From assembly GCA_017455525.1 (NCBI GenBank), contig JAFTAP010000020.1, forward strand, positions 1 to 41,211: a DNA stretch of 41,211 nt. The letters run 5' to 3'. Shown here in pieces: positions 7,274 through 15,585 of this stretch. Position 1 is the stretch's first letter; each line of letters opens with the position of its first letter. Made by a program: the position numbers and the translations under genes. This DNA is from Lachnospiraceae bacterium. GTDB lineage: Bacteria > Bacillota > Clostridia > Lachnospirales > Lachnospiraceae. The notes under the pieces were generated by a model, which saw only the letters and a list, made by a program, of their open reading frames with translations, was not told where the DNA came from and ran no database searches.

Positions 7274-8829
7274 AAACTGTTATTTTTGGAAGTGGTCACG
7301 AGGGTATAAATTACTTTCTGGACACAAAGGATGAAGTAGTTGCTTTTTTAGACAATGCAAGAGAGAAGCAGGGAAAATACATATTAGACGTACCTATTCT
7401 TCCTGCTAAGGCTGTTGTTGATTTAGTGTATGACAGGATTTATGTTGCCATTATAGATGGTGAGCAGTCATTAGCAGCAAGAAAACAATTAAGAGCAATG
7501 GGAATTTCTCCTGATGTCGTAGATTACTGGGAACAGGAAACAACTGATGAGTCAATTATTATCAGAACGAATTGTTATGAGTCAGCTAGAGCAGTTGGCC
7601 AAATGTATTGCGAGTTATCATATAGATCGCAAATAGAAAGATTTGAAAAGCAGTGGAGATCTATAAAAAAATCATATAAAGGAGTAAGGCTTCTTCGCAT
7701 ATCAGTGTGTAATATAGGAGAGTTCATTGTACGATATAATGTTATTTTGCATTGTGAAGACTTTCATGATAAAGATATATATACAATATGTATACCAGAT
7801 GGGAAAGCGTATGCAGGTCTAAGGCATAGCGTATGTAATCATAAATTATTAGAGTATGTATCGAAAGATATAAATTTGATATATAAAAAAGACGAACTTT
7901 TATTTTGGAGTTATGTGATTAGTGTTCATGCATATGAACTTATTCTAATTGATTACGAGAAATATATTAATCGTGGAAATGAGCCAACTTCATATCTCAC
8001 GAATGCATATAAAGATCGAATCCTTTTTACTGCTGAAGAGAAGAACCGGTGGCAACAAAAGTCAGATAAAATGGGGATCACAGGAAAGTATATATGTTTT
8101 GCGGCTAGATCATCTGATTATCATAACAAAGAGTTTGGCACTGATTTAACCGCTGAGGGAAGAAATATGCCATTTTCTGACTATGATAAATCAATCATTT
8201 ATTTACGAAAGCAAGGTATACAATCTGTGCGTATAGGACGCGGAACGCCATTAAAGAATGCAGTGGACGGGTGCGTGGATTACGCCGGGAACTATGCTGA
8301 TGAATGTTATGATTGGTATTTGATAGCTAACGGCTTATTCATGGTAAGTAGTGAGTCAGGGATAACATGCATGGCAGGATTTGTTAGACGCCCTTTATTG
8401 GTTGTGAATATTCATTATTTTGCCATAGGGGGAAGTGGCTTGGAATTTACAGAATATGATTTGTTTATCCCTCAAAAGGTTTATTCAAGAGACAAGCACA
8501 GACTTCTAACGCTTTCAGAAAGAATCGCCCTTGAACCGAATCTTTTTTTTAAATTAAATCAAGAAAATCTAGATAAATATGAGATAGAATTCATTCCTAA
8601 TACGCAGGAAGAAATTTTGGAAGCAACTAGTGAGATGCTGTTACGTATAGAGGGCAAATGGGAAGAGTCAGAAAAGGATATATCGGATAGAAACAGATTT
8701 AATGAAATTTTGAAGGAAGAAAGCGATAAGTTGAGACTGAACAAAGATATAGCATGGGCTTTTGGACCGATGAAGTACATTTCTATTGCCAGCTCATACT
8801 TACGGAAAAATGCGTATTTATTGGATTAG
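7270..8829 (+). CDS. TIGR04372-like glycosyltransferase with N-terminal Rossmann-like module
   Basis: 519 residues. Residues 1-95 form the shared module: TVIFGSGHEGINYFL, then VVAFLDNAREKQGKYILDVP and VYDRIYVAI. The rest resembles the TIGR04372 putative glycosyltransferases: VRLLRISVCNIGEFIVRYN, KYICFAARSSDYHNKEFG, QGIQSVRIGRGTPLKNAVDG, and the donor-side pattern WYLIANGLFMVSSESGITCM. These proteins have a GT-B-like layout and occur in polysaccharide clusters, but their donors are mostly undefined. The start is TTG 7270, with GGTAGGAG at 7254-7261 and a 4-nt overlap with the upstream stop. A charged helical tail (residues 455-490) is present. No transmembrane segment is visible. Confidence 0.7.
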   Translation: MKTVIFGSGHEGINYFLDTKDEVVAFLDNAREKQGKYILDVPILPAKAVVDLVYDRIYVAIIDGEQSLAARKQLRAMGISPDVVDYWEQETTDESIIIRTNCYESARAVGQMYCELSYRSQIERFEKQWRSIKKSYKGVRLLRISVCNIGEFIVRYNVILHCEDFHDKDIYTICIPDGKAYAGLRHSVCNHKLLEYVSKDINLIYKKDELLFWSYVISVHAYELILIDYEKYINRGNEPTSYLTNAYKDRILFTAEEKNRWQQKSDKMGITGKYICFAARSSDYHNKEFGTDLTAEGRNMPFSDYDKSIIYLRKQGIQSVRIGRGTPLKNAVDGCVDYAGNYADECYDWYLIANGLFMVSSESGITCMAGFVRRPLLVVNIHYFAIGGSGLEFTEYDLFIPQKVYSRDKHRLLTLSERIALEPNLFFKLNQENLDKYEIEFIPNTQEEILEATSEMLLRIEGKWEESEKDISDRNRFNEILKEESDKLRLNKDIAWAFGPMKYISIASSYLRKNAYLLD

Positions 8830-8857
8830 CAGATACTCTTCGGAGCCTTTTTAGAAA

Positions 8858-9820
8858 TTGAAAGCCTATATTTCAAAGATTCAGCATTTCAATGTACATG
8901 ATGGCAATGGCTTTCGGACTACGGTCTTTTTTCAGGGATGTAATTTAAGATGTAAGTGGTGTCAAAATCCGGAGCTTCAAAACCCTACTCCGATCATGAT
9001 GTATGACAAAGCCTTATGTACCGGATGTGGTGCATGTATGGAAGCATGCACGAATAAAGCTTTGGAGCCATGCGGTGAAGGAATATATTTTCATGCTTTT
9101 GAATGTACACTATGCATGAAATGTGAGGAGCAATGTTTTAATGGAGCAAGATTTTTTAGCTCTCATAAATGCACCTTAGAATATGTATTAAAAGAATGTC
9201 TTAAGGATGAGGCGTTCTACGTATATCATGGTGGTGGAGTGACTTTAAGTGGCGGAGAGCCTTTGCTACAAAGTGATTTTTGCTTTAGCTTGTTACATAG
9301 TCTAAAAAGTATCGGAATATCGACTGCAGTTGAAACGGCGGGGTATGTAAATTACGAAGCGATAGAAAAAGTCATAGAGGATACGGATGTTTTCTACTAT
9401 GATGTTAAGCTCATAGATAGAGGAAAACGGAAGAAATATCTTGGAAGCGATAGCAATCTTATGCTGGATAATTTAGTAAAGCTCTCCCGTTTACATGATA
9501 GAATAGTGATTCGTATTCCTCTGATACCAGGCGTGAATGACAGCGAGACTGAATACATAAGAATTATGAAATACATTAAAAGCCTGGGGAATATAAGATA
9601 TGTACAAATTATGCCTTTTCATCAGCTGGGAATGAGAAAGTATGAGCTGGCTGATATCAATTACGAGATGAAGGATATAGATGCAGAAAACACGATAAAG
9701 ATAAATAAGTGTAGCGATATAGCAAAGAGCTATGGCTTTGAAGTAAACATAGGCGGAGGAGGTTTTGTCTACGAGTTACGAGCTGTCTCCAAGGTTAAAG
9801 AGACTGGAATGCCGACTTAA
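8858..9820 (+). CDS. Glycyl radical enzyme activating protein (radical SAM, with two extra 4Fe-4S sites)
   Basis: 320 residues. CNLRCKWC gives the radical SAM cluster at C28, C32 and C35, and WCQNPE follows as in known activases. A ferredoxin-like insert has C54/C57/C60/C64 and C83/C86/C89/C93, so two additional 4Fe-4S clusters are expected. This is typical of activases for dehydratase, decarboxylase and lyase GREs, and is absent from the short pyruvate formate-lyase activase. GGVTLSGGEPLLQ carries the SAM-binding GGEP at 132-135; later motifs include YYDVKLID and VIRIPLIPGVND. The start is TTG 8858 with only a weak GGAG 12 nt upstream, and the first in-frame ATG is far inside. Its end overlaps the start of the GRE. 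The role is to abstract hydrogen from the GRE glycine using SAM and an electron donor. Confidence 0.92.
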   Translation: MKAYISKIQHFNVHDGNGFRTTVFFQGCNLRCKWCQNPELQNPTPIMMYDKALCTGCGACMEACTNKALEPCGEGIYFHAFECTLCMKCEEQCFNGARFFSSHKCTLEYVLKECLKDEAFYVYHGGGVTLSGGEPLLQSDFCFSLLHSLKSIGISTAVETAGYVNYEAIEKVIEDTDVFYYDVKLIDRGKRKKYLGSDSNLMLDNLVKLSRLHDRIVIRIPLIPGVNDSETEYIRIMKYIKSLGNIRYVQIMPFHQLGMRKYELADINYEMKDIDAENTIKINKCSDIAKSYGFEVNIGGGGFVYELRAVSKVKETGMPT

Positions 9821-12134
9821 GTCTAAGGACTATAAGCAGCCTAAACCTTGGTATTTTGAAAATGTGAATATATTGAATATCCCTGAGAACGAGTACCTGA
9901 AGAAGGAATCCATAGTAATAAGGAAGGCATATGCAATAAGATACGTTGCAGAACATATACCTACTCCGATTTATGAGGATGAACTCATAGTCGGAGTTCC
10001 TAACCAAAGCTCTGTGGAATTTGGTATGTGCATGCCCAGGTATCTTACAGAAGACGAAAGAGATTATTTCAGGCGCCTTGGTTTAAGCGAACTTTCCCTT
10101 TCGGGTCATCATCCGCCGGATTGGTCGAGAATAATAGAAAAGGGAATATCAGGGCTTAGGGAAGAGGTTTCGAAGCAACTGCTAGCAATGACAAAAGTAA
10201 GAGATACTAATAATGAGGCGGAAGTAGAAAATGAGACAGATGAGCTGAGGGCAATGCTGTTATCGCTTGATGGATTGGAAACGCTTGCAATACGTTATGC
10301 AGATAAGGCTTTGGAACTTGCCGTAAAGGAGAAGGGAAAGACACGTAAGCAAGAATTGTTGAAAATCTATGAGACTTTATGCCACGTTCCTGATAGACCG
10401 GCCGATACATTACAGGAGGCTGTTCAGTCATTTTGGATAACATATACCTTATTAGCGAGTTGCGGGGAATTTCTTCCTTTGGGACGTATAGATCAATATT
10501 TAATAAAATACTATCTTGATGATATTCATTTGAGAAGAATTGATGACGAACAGGCTAGAGATATTATAGGATCATTCTTAATAAAATGTAATGAAAGAAA
10601 TGTGCTGGATGCGAAGAAGTTCATACCACACATGGAATATGGGACTTTTTCGGGAGTCATACACTATGTGAGCAGAGAAGATACGCTAATATATGAAAAT
10701 AAAAACAGAGAGCACTTTTATCACGACGATGAACCGGAAGATTCAGTCCATAATAAATATTTCGGACAGGAAGCTAATAACAGGATGATGACTTGCGTCG
10801 TCGGCGGAACAGACTCTAATGGGAATGATGCAGCTAATCGCCTTTCCGGGATGATAATTGAGTTGATATCAGAAATGAGGCTTTTGTTTCCTACTGTTGG
10901 CGTCAGGATGAGCAAAAACACAAAGGATGAGCTTCTTAACATAGTCGCTGACGCAATTCGGAGTGGGCAGGGTGAGCCTGTAATATATAACGATGAATCC
11001 ATATTAAAATCTTTTTCTAAATTAAGCATAACAGCAGACGAAGCAAGAAATTACAGCAGCGATGGCTGTTGGGAAACAATAATACCGGGAGTAACAAATT
11101 TCAGCTATTCTCTTGTAAACACATTACAGTGCTTGGAATATGTTTTTAACCACGGTCATCTCTTAAAGACAGGGGCCATGAATGGCTTGGATTGCGGAGA
11201 CATTCGCAATCTGACTACATATGATATGTTTTATACGGTATTTCTAAAAGAGCTTTATTATGTCATGGACGCTTTATGGAGAATTAATATAGAGAACAGG
11301 GGAATTTCATCTTTATCTGCACCTGATCCGTTATTGTCTGTACTTTGTGATGATTGCATAGAATCAGGAAGAGACTTCTACGGAGACGGTGCTAAATATC
11401 ACCTGAGGTGTCTTCTTTTGACGGGTTTTGCAGATACAGTTGATTCGCTTAATGTCATAAAAAAGCTTGTATATGAAGATAGAAAGATAACTATTGAAGA
11501 GTTACATGGTGCAATGCTGGATAATTGGAAGGGGCATGAGAGATTACTGGCATACATAAGGAACAGGATTCCTAAATATGGAGACAACGATGTAACGACT
11601 GATTCGACGGGGATCAGACTTATAAAAGATTTTTCATCTAAAATCATAGAGTTAAGGAAACGTAGCTATTCTATACAATTAACGGGCGGTATAGGAACTT
11701 TCCATATGTATGCACTATGGGGAGATACGGTTCATGCATCGGCTAACGGAAGACAGGCGTATGATGCTCTTGCACCCAACTATTCCCCGGTGCCCGGGAA
11801 TAGTGAAAAGGGACCATTAGCGGCTATAATGAGTGCCACCAGAGCGGATTTATCAGAAATGACAACGGGAACGCCATTGGATTTGTCAGTAAATTCAAAT
11901 GAGTTTGAGGAAGAGTCGGGAAGAGAGAGGCTGAAAGACCTCATCAGAGGATTTATTGACATGGATGGTCAGATATTGACAATTACCGCAACGAGTGCAG
12001 AAGAATTGAAGGAGGCTATGCTTTATCCTGAAAAGCACAAGGATCTGAGAGTTAGGATGGGAGGATTATCAGCATATTTTATTCAGCTGGCACCTGCTCA
12101 ACAGGAAAAGATAATCGAAAGGTTTGTGCCCTAA
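9765..12134 (+). CDS. Glycyl radical enzyme of the dehydratase/lyase type, substrate unknown
   Basis: 789 residues, the usual size of glycerol-dehydratase-like GREs. The N-terminus (SPRLKRLECRL ... IRYVAEHIPTPIYEDELIVG) matches the start of PFL-like domains. The thiyl-radical loop is SSDGCWE, with C435 and the acid E437 two residues on. This Cys-x-Glu pattern is that of eliminating or decarboxylating GREs, not the Cys-Cys pair of pyruvate formate-lyase. The C-terminal radical loop is VRMGGLSAYF with R764 and radical glycine G767; the usual aromatic after the glycine is Leu here. The start is TTG 9765, which overlaps the activase by 56 nt. AGGAGG sits only 2 nt before it, so a slightly different start is possible. 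Downstream is an RgpF-like glycosyltransferase one base away. A GRE in a glycan operon is unusual. GCWE rather than GCVE hints at a separate subfamily. Confidence 0.9.
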   Translation: MSTSYELSPRLKRLECRLKSKDYKQPKPWYFENVNILNIPENEYLKKESIVIRKAYAIRYVAEHIPTPIYEDELIVGVPNQSSVEFGMCMPRYLTEDERDYFRRLGLSELSLSGHHPPDWSRIIEKGISGLREEVSKQLLAMTKVRDTNNEAEVENETDELRAMLLSLDGLETLAIRYADKALELAVKEKGKTRKQELLKIYETLCHVPDRPADTLQEAVQSFWITYTLLASCGEFLPLGRIDQYLIKYYLDDIHLRRIDDEQARDIIGSFLIKCNERNVLDAKKFIPHMEYGTFSGVIHYVSREDTLIYENKNREHFYHDDEPEDSVHNKYFGQEANNRMMTCVVGGTDSNGNDAANRLSGMIIELISEMRLLFPTVGVRMSKNTKDELLNIVADAIRSGQGEPVIYNDESILKSFSKLSITADEARNYSSDGCWETIIPGVTNFSYSLVNTLQCLEYVFNHGHLLKTGAMNGLDCGDIRNLTTYDMFYTVFLKELYYVMDALWRINIENRGISSLSAPDPLLSVLCDDCIESGRDFYGDGAKYHLRCLLLTGFADTVDSLNVIKKLVYEDRKITIEELHGAMLDNWKGHERLLAYIRNRIPKYGDNDVTTDSTGIRLIKDFSSKIIELRKRSYSIQLTGGIGTFHMYALWGDTVHASANGRQAYDALAPNYSPVPGNSEKGPLAAIMSATRADLSEMTTGTPLDLSVNSNEFEEESGRERLKDLIRGFIDMDGQILTITATSAEELKEAMLYPEKHKDLRVRMGGLSAYFIQLAPAQQEKIIERFVP

Positions 12135-13256
12135 TTGAACAGGATAGCAATATTCTCATTTTATAATTCGTCAGGTATTGTGGAGGACTATGTATTATTT
12201 TTGATAAAGGAGCTAAATTCGGTTGCTGACATAGTCTATATTGTCATAAATGGGATTATATCTGATGATGGCCTACAGATTCTTGAAAAAAATGCGGATC
12301 ATATAATAGTACGCGATAATGCCGGATTTGATGCGGGAGCCTATAAATCTGTTATATCATCCGAAAAATATATTCACGAAATAGAGAATGCAGATCGACT
12401 GATATTATGCAATGATACTTTTTTCGGCCCCTTTGTTCCATTTGCCCAGATATTCAATAAAATGCCTGATCACATAGATTTCTGGGGCATGAATTATGTG
12501 GGAAACTGCCCTTTCGACCATCTTCAATCCTATTTTCTTGTAATGGAAAAAGAGGCTATACATGATACTTTAGTTTATTTTAATAATTATGTTCATGAAT
12601 CAGAATCAGATATCAGAGAAATATATGCAACATTGGAAACGGGGCTGTTTAATTATTTGTGTAGCATGGGACATAGATGGGGAAGCTATGTGGAGTCTGA
12701 GGATATAGACATCTATAAATCCGGTGACTTGGCAATAATAAAATATGGGTTGCCGATACTAAAGAAGAAATTTTTTCTTGAAGCCGATAGCATTAATAAT
12801 GTGAAAACAGCTTTGAGCTACATACGTAATCGTACAAACTATAACATATACCTCGTACTGGACTGTATCCGTCATGAATACGGGGTAGAGCTGAAGGAGA
12901 GAGATCTAAGTGAGTCAGAGACAGAGTATATGACGTCAGACGCAGTATATATGAGTCATAGAAATGTGTCTGAGGAGGCATTGTCTGATTTCTTCAAAAA
13001 TGAAAATGTGTACATTTATGGCGAGGGAATAATCGCTCGTAAAGTATACAATCTGTATTCGCATTTTAATTGCTTCAGGGGTTTTGTGGTCACTGATAAT
13101 ACAAAATTAAACCGTAGGATATTATATGGTCTTCCAGTGGATGAGTATGATGGAAGATATGACAGTAAAAATGTGATAGTGGCACTTAATAAAAACAATA
13201 CCGCAGAATTGATAAATCAAATAGGGCATAAAATAAATTGGATGTATTTATGGTAG
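12135..13256 (+). CDS. RgpF-like (rhamnan synthesis F) glycosyltransferase with C-terminal Rossmann-like module
   Basis: 373 residues. The first 250 resemble the rhamnan synthesis protein F family: RIAIFSFYNSSGIVEDYV, IIVRDNAGFDAGAYKSVI, RLILCNDTFFGPF and HIDFWGMNYVG. These proteins transfer sugars in rhamnose-containing cell-wall polysaccharides. From about residue 292 the shared module follows: NVYIYGEGIIARKVYNLY, then FVVTDNTKLNRRILYGLPV and NVIVALNKNN. The TTG start at 12135 follows directly on the GRE stop, so translation is coupled. Conserved DNAGFD and NDTFFGP support a GT-A-like fold. With the RmlD-like enzyme upstream this weakly supports a deoxyhexose (rhamnose-like) residue in the product. 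Confidence 0.78.
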   Translation: MNRIAIFSFYNSSGIVEDYVLFLIKELNSVADIVYIVINGIISDDGLQILEKNADHIIVRDNAGFDAGAYKSVISSEKYIHEIENADRLILCNDTFFGPFVPFAQIFNKMPDHIDFWGMNYVGNCPFDHLQSYFLVMEKEAIHDTLVYFNNYVHESESDIREIYATLETGLFNYLCSMGHRWGSYVESEDIDIYKSGDLAIIKYGLPILKKKFFLEADSINNVKTALSYIRNRTNYNIYLVLDCIRHEYGVELKERDLSESETEYMTSDAVYMSHRNVSEEALSDFFKNENVYIYGEGIIARKVYNLYSHFNCFRGFVVTDNTKLNRRILYGLPVDEYDGRYDSKNVIVALNKNNTAELINQIGHKINWMYLW

Positions 13257-13265
13257 AGGTGGCTG

Positions 13266-14189
13266 ATGAGTATGGATAATAAAATCGTGTTATATGGCGG
13301 AGGAAAGACAGCGGATTATATATACAGCAAATACAAGGACAGTATTATAGGCGTAATTGACAACTATAAAAGCGGAATGTTCAGAAGGAATGTTCCATAT
13401 CTGTCATTGGAGGATTTTCAAAAAAGATATTTTAATACTTGCGTCTATATTTCCTCCATAAAGTATGCAGATCAAATGAGGAAGGAACTTGAGGAAGCCG
13501 GAATAAAATACAAGCTTCCCGATGAGCTGTTTGAGGATCCTAATGTCCATAAGGACGAGGAAATCTGTCATGAGAATTGGATGGAATATATCAGGCATTT
13601 AGCAGACTTTGAAGGCGCGCGTATTCTTGAGGTGGGAAGCAGGGTTCAAACAGGGACAAATCTGCGCGGACTATTTAAGAAGGCTACGTATATAGGTTTT
13701 GACTATTATAACGGAGAGAATGTGGATGTTGTCGGAGATGCACATAAACTGACAAGCTATTTTGATGATAAATTTGACCTGATTTTTTCATCTGCTGTCT
13801 TTGAGCACCTCGCAATGCCATGGATTGTTTCAACTGAAATCATAAAATTACTGAAAATGGGGGGGCATGTTTTTGTAGAGACTCATTATTCATATTCAAG
13901 TCATGAGAGACCTTGGCATTTCTTCCAATTTAGTGAGAATGCGCTTAATGTACTTTTTCCGGAATGCTTTGGCATAGAATGCATAAAGAAGGGGTGCAGC
14001 AACTTGATAAGGAATGGAGAATTTTCAGAAACTGCATCTGATGAATTAAAGGGTAAAATGGTATCTGGACTATACTGCCATTCGGAGTTATTAGGCAAAA
14101 AAGTCAAGGAGTTAGACGAAGAGGAATACGACTGGCGGAGATGTAGTTTGGATGATGTTGTTGGTGCAACCAGATATCCATACCATTAA
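13266..14189 (+). CDS. Methyltransferase with N-terminal Rossmann-like module
   Basis: 307 residues. Residues 5-95 are the shared module: KIVLYGGGKTADYIYSKY, then IIGVIDNYKSGMFRRNVPYL and VYISSIKYADQM. A class I methyltransferase-like domain follows from about residue 117: ARILEVGSRVQTGTNLRGLF, YIGFDYYNGENVDVVGDAHK, FDLIFSSAVFEHLAMPW and LKMGGHVFVETHYSY. A G7 run at 13859-13865 encodes MGG and is in frame. AGAGGTGG is upstream of ATG 13266; ATG 13272 is an alternative start. The late segment HERPWHFFQFSENALNVLFP resembles acceptor-binding regions of sugar methyltransferases in surface clusters. The acceptor is unknown. Confidence 0.78.
   Translation: MSMDNKIVLYGGGKTADYIYSKYKDSIIGVIDNYKSGMFRRNVPYLSLEDFQKRYFNTCVYISSIKYADQMRKELEEAGIKYKLPDELFEDPNVHKDEEICHENWMEYIRHLADFEGARILEVGSRVQTGTNLRGLFKKATYIGFDYYNGENVDVVGDAHKLTSYFDDKFDLIFSSAVFEHLAMPWIVSTEIIKLLKMGGHVFVETHYSYSSHERPWHFFQFSENALNVLFPECFGIECIKKGCSNLIRNGEFSETASDELKGKMVSGLYCHSELLGKKVKELDEEEYDWRRCSLDDVVGATRYPYH
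13859..13865 (+). repeat. In-frame G7 tract
   Basis: ATG GGG GGG codons (Met-Gly-Gly) in the methyltransferase at 13266. A one-base slip would remove the last third of the protein. Confidence 0.6.
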
Positions 14190-14196
14190 CATACTT

Positions 14197-15585
14197 ATGA
14201 TTAAGACAGTAATATTCGGGTTTGGAGAATACTATAGAAAATACAGTGAGACATTATTCTATACTTCTGAGGTTGTAGCAATATGCGTTAGTGACAGCAG
14301 TAAATATGAATCAGAAATTAACGGAGTTCCGATAATAGAACCCAGAAACTTAAAGGATATTTTCTACGACAAGATTGTAATACTTGTAAAGGAACAAGAT
14401 GATATAAGGAATTATTTAGTTTCTAATGGAGCTGTATTGCAAGATATTGAAGATATATTTGAGTATAGGAAAAAACATCTGGATGGAATACGAAGATGCA
14501 TAGTAAAAACATATGATCGAAAAAAAGGAACTGTTTTGGTAATAAGCGATAATCTTGAGCTAAGCGGAGCTCCCATATCGGCAGTGTATTTGTCAATCGC
14601 TTTATATGAGGAAGGGTATGAAGTTGTGCTTGCTGCACCTGTTATAGATGATAGGTTGGTATCCGAGTTTTCAGGCAAAGAGATAGGTCTTGAACAAGTT
14701 TTCTCATTACCATATATCCGGAATGAGGATCTTAAATGGGTTTGTACTTTTGATCATGTAATCGTGAATTCCTATACAATGATTCAGAGTGTGTATGATA
14801 TATCAGAAACAAGGAAAGTAATATGGTGGCTTCATGAGAGCGGAGAGAGGCATGACAAAGTATATAGCGAGATGTCGAAACGCTTCAATGTTACATTTAA
14901 TGAGGAACGCATAACAAACATAAGAGCATTAGCTGTATCATCTATAGCCAAACGTGCATTTCTTATGCATCATGGTAGTAAGAACTGGAATGTCGGGGAA
15001 TTGTTATTAGGAATGCCTGACACATACCAATCAATAGAGAATAAAAATAATGAAAAGATTATATTCGCATTGATTGGAGGCATAATAGAATTAAAAGGAC
15101 ATGATATTCTGCTCGATGCCATCGACCTGCTTTCAGATGACGAGAAAGAAAGATGCGAATTTTGGTTCATTGGAAAGAAATTTAACACAGAGTATTGCAG
15201 GGGAATAACGGAAAGAATACTAGCTTATAGTAATGTCGTTATAAAGGGGGAGTTTTCCCGGGAGGAAATGTCTGAGGCATATACATATATTGACTGTGTT
15301 ATATGTGCCTCGAGAGAAGAGACATTATCGATTACGGTAGTAGAGGGGCTTATGCATGGCAAAATCTGCATAGTATCGGATGCAACAGGCGTAGCAGAGT
15401 ATATCAATAACGGAAGGAACGGATTCGTGTTTAAGAATCAGGACGCAGGCATGCTTTCCATACATATAAAGAATTTTATATCAGATAAGTTCAGGACTGA
15501 TTACATAAGAGCAAATGCCAGAGAAACATATAATAGCTTTTTTTCTATGAAAGCGTTTGAAAAAAGGGTAAGAGAATTAGTGTAA
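14197..15585 (+). CDS. GT4-type glycosyltransferase with N-terminal Rossmann-like module
   Basis: 462 residues from ATG 14197, chosen over an upstream ATG at 14152 because MIKTVIFGFGEYYRKY begins the shared module directly and the gene then starts 7 nt after the previous stop. Module features are VVAICVSDSSKYESEINGVP and KIVILVKEQDD. A GT-B fold follows from about residue 110: GTVLVISDNLELSGAPISAV (the glycine-rich N-lobe entry), VIWWLHESGERHDKVY, IIFALIGGIIELKGHDILLD (start of the donor lobe) and CVICASREETLSITVVEGLM, which holds the family 4 ExxxxxxxE pair. A retaining GT4 enzyme is expected. Its stop overlaps the next ATG by one base, and the next gene is another GT4. Confidence 0.85.
   Translation: MIKTVIFGFGEYYRKYSETLFYTSEVVAICVSDSSKYESEINGVPIIEPRNLKDIFYDKIVILVKEQDDIRNYLVSNGAVLQDIEDIFEYRKKHLDGIRRCIVKTYDRKKGTVLVISDNLELSGAPISAVYLSIALYEEGYEVVLAAPVIDDRLVSEFSGKEIGLEQVFSLPYIRNEDLKWVCTFDHVIVNSYTMIQSVYDISETRKVIWWLHESGERHDKVYSEMSKRFNVTFNEERITNIRALAVSSIAKRAFLMHHGSKNWNVGELLLGMPDTYQSIENKNNEKIIFALIGGIIELKGHDILLDAIDLLSDDEKERCEFWFIGKKFNTEYCRGITERILAYSNVVIKGEFSREEMSEAYTYIDCVICASREETLSITVVEGLMHGKICIVSDATGVAEYINNGRNGFVFKNQDAGMLSIHIKNFISDKFRTDYIRANARETYNSFFSMKAFEKRVRELV

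Noticed and set aside
9765-12134. Pyruvate formate-lyase identity for the GRE
   Set aside because: The Cys-Cys active-site pair of pyruvate formate-lyase is absent. The GCWE loop and the ferredoxin-type activase fit the dehydratase/lyase group instead.
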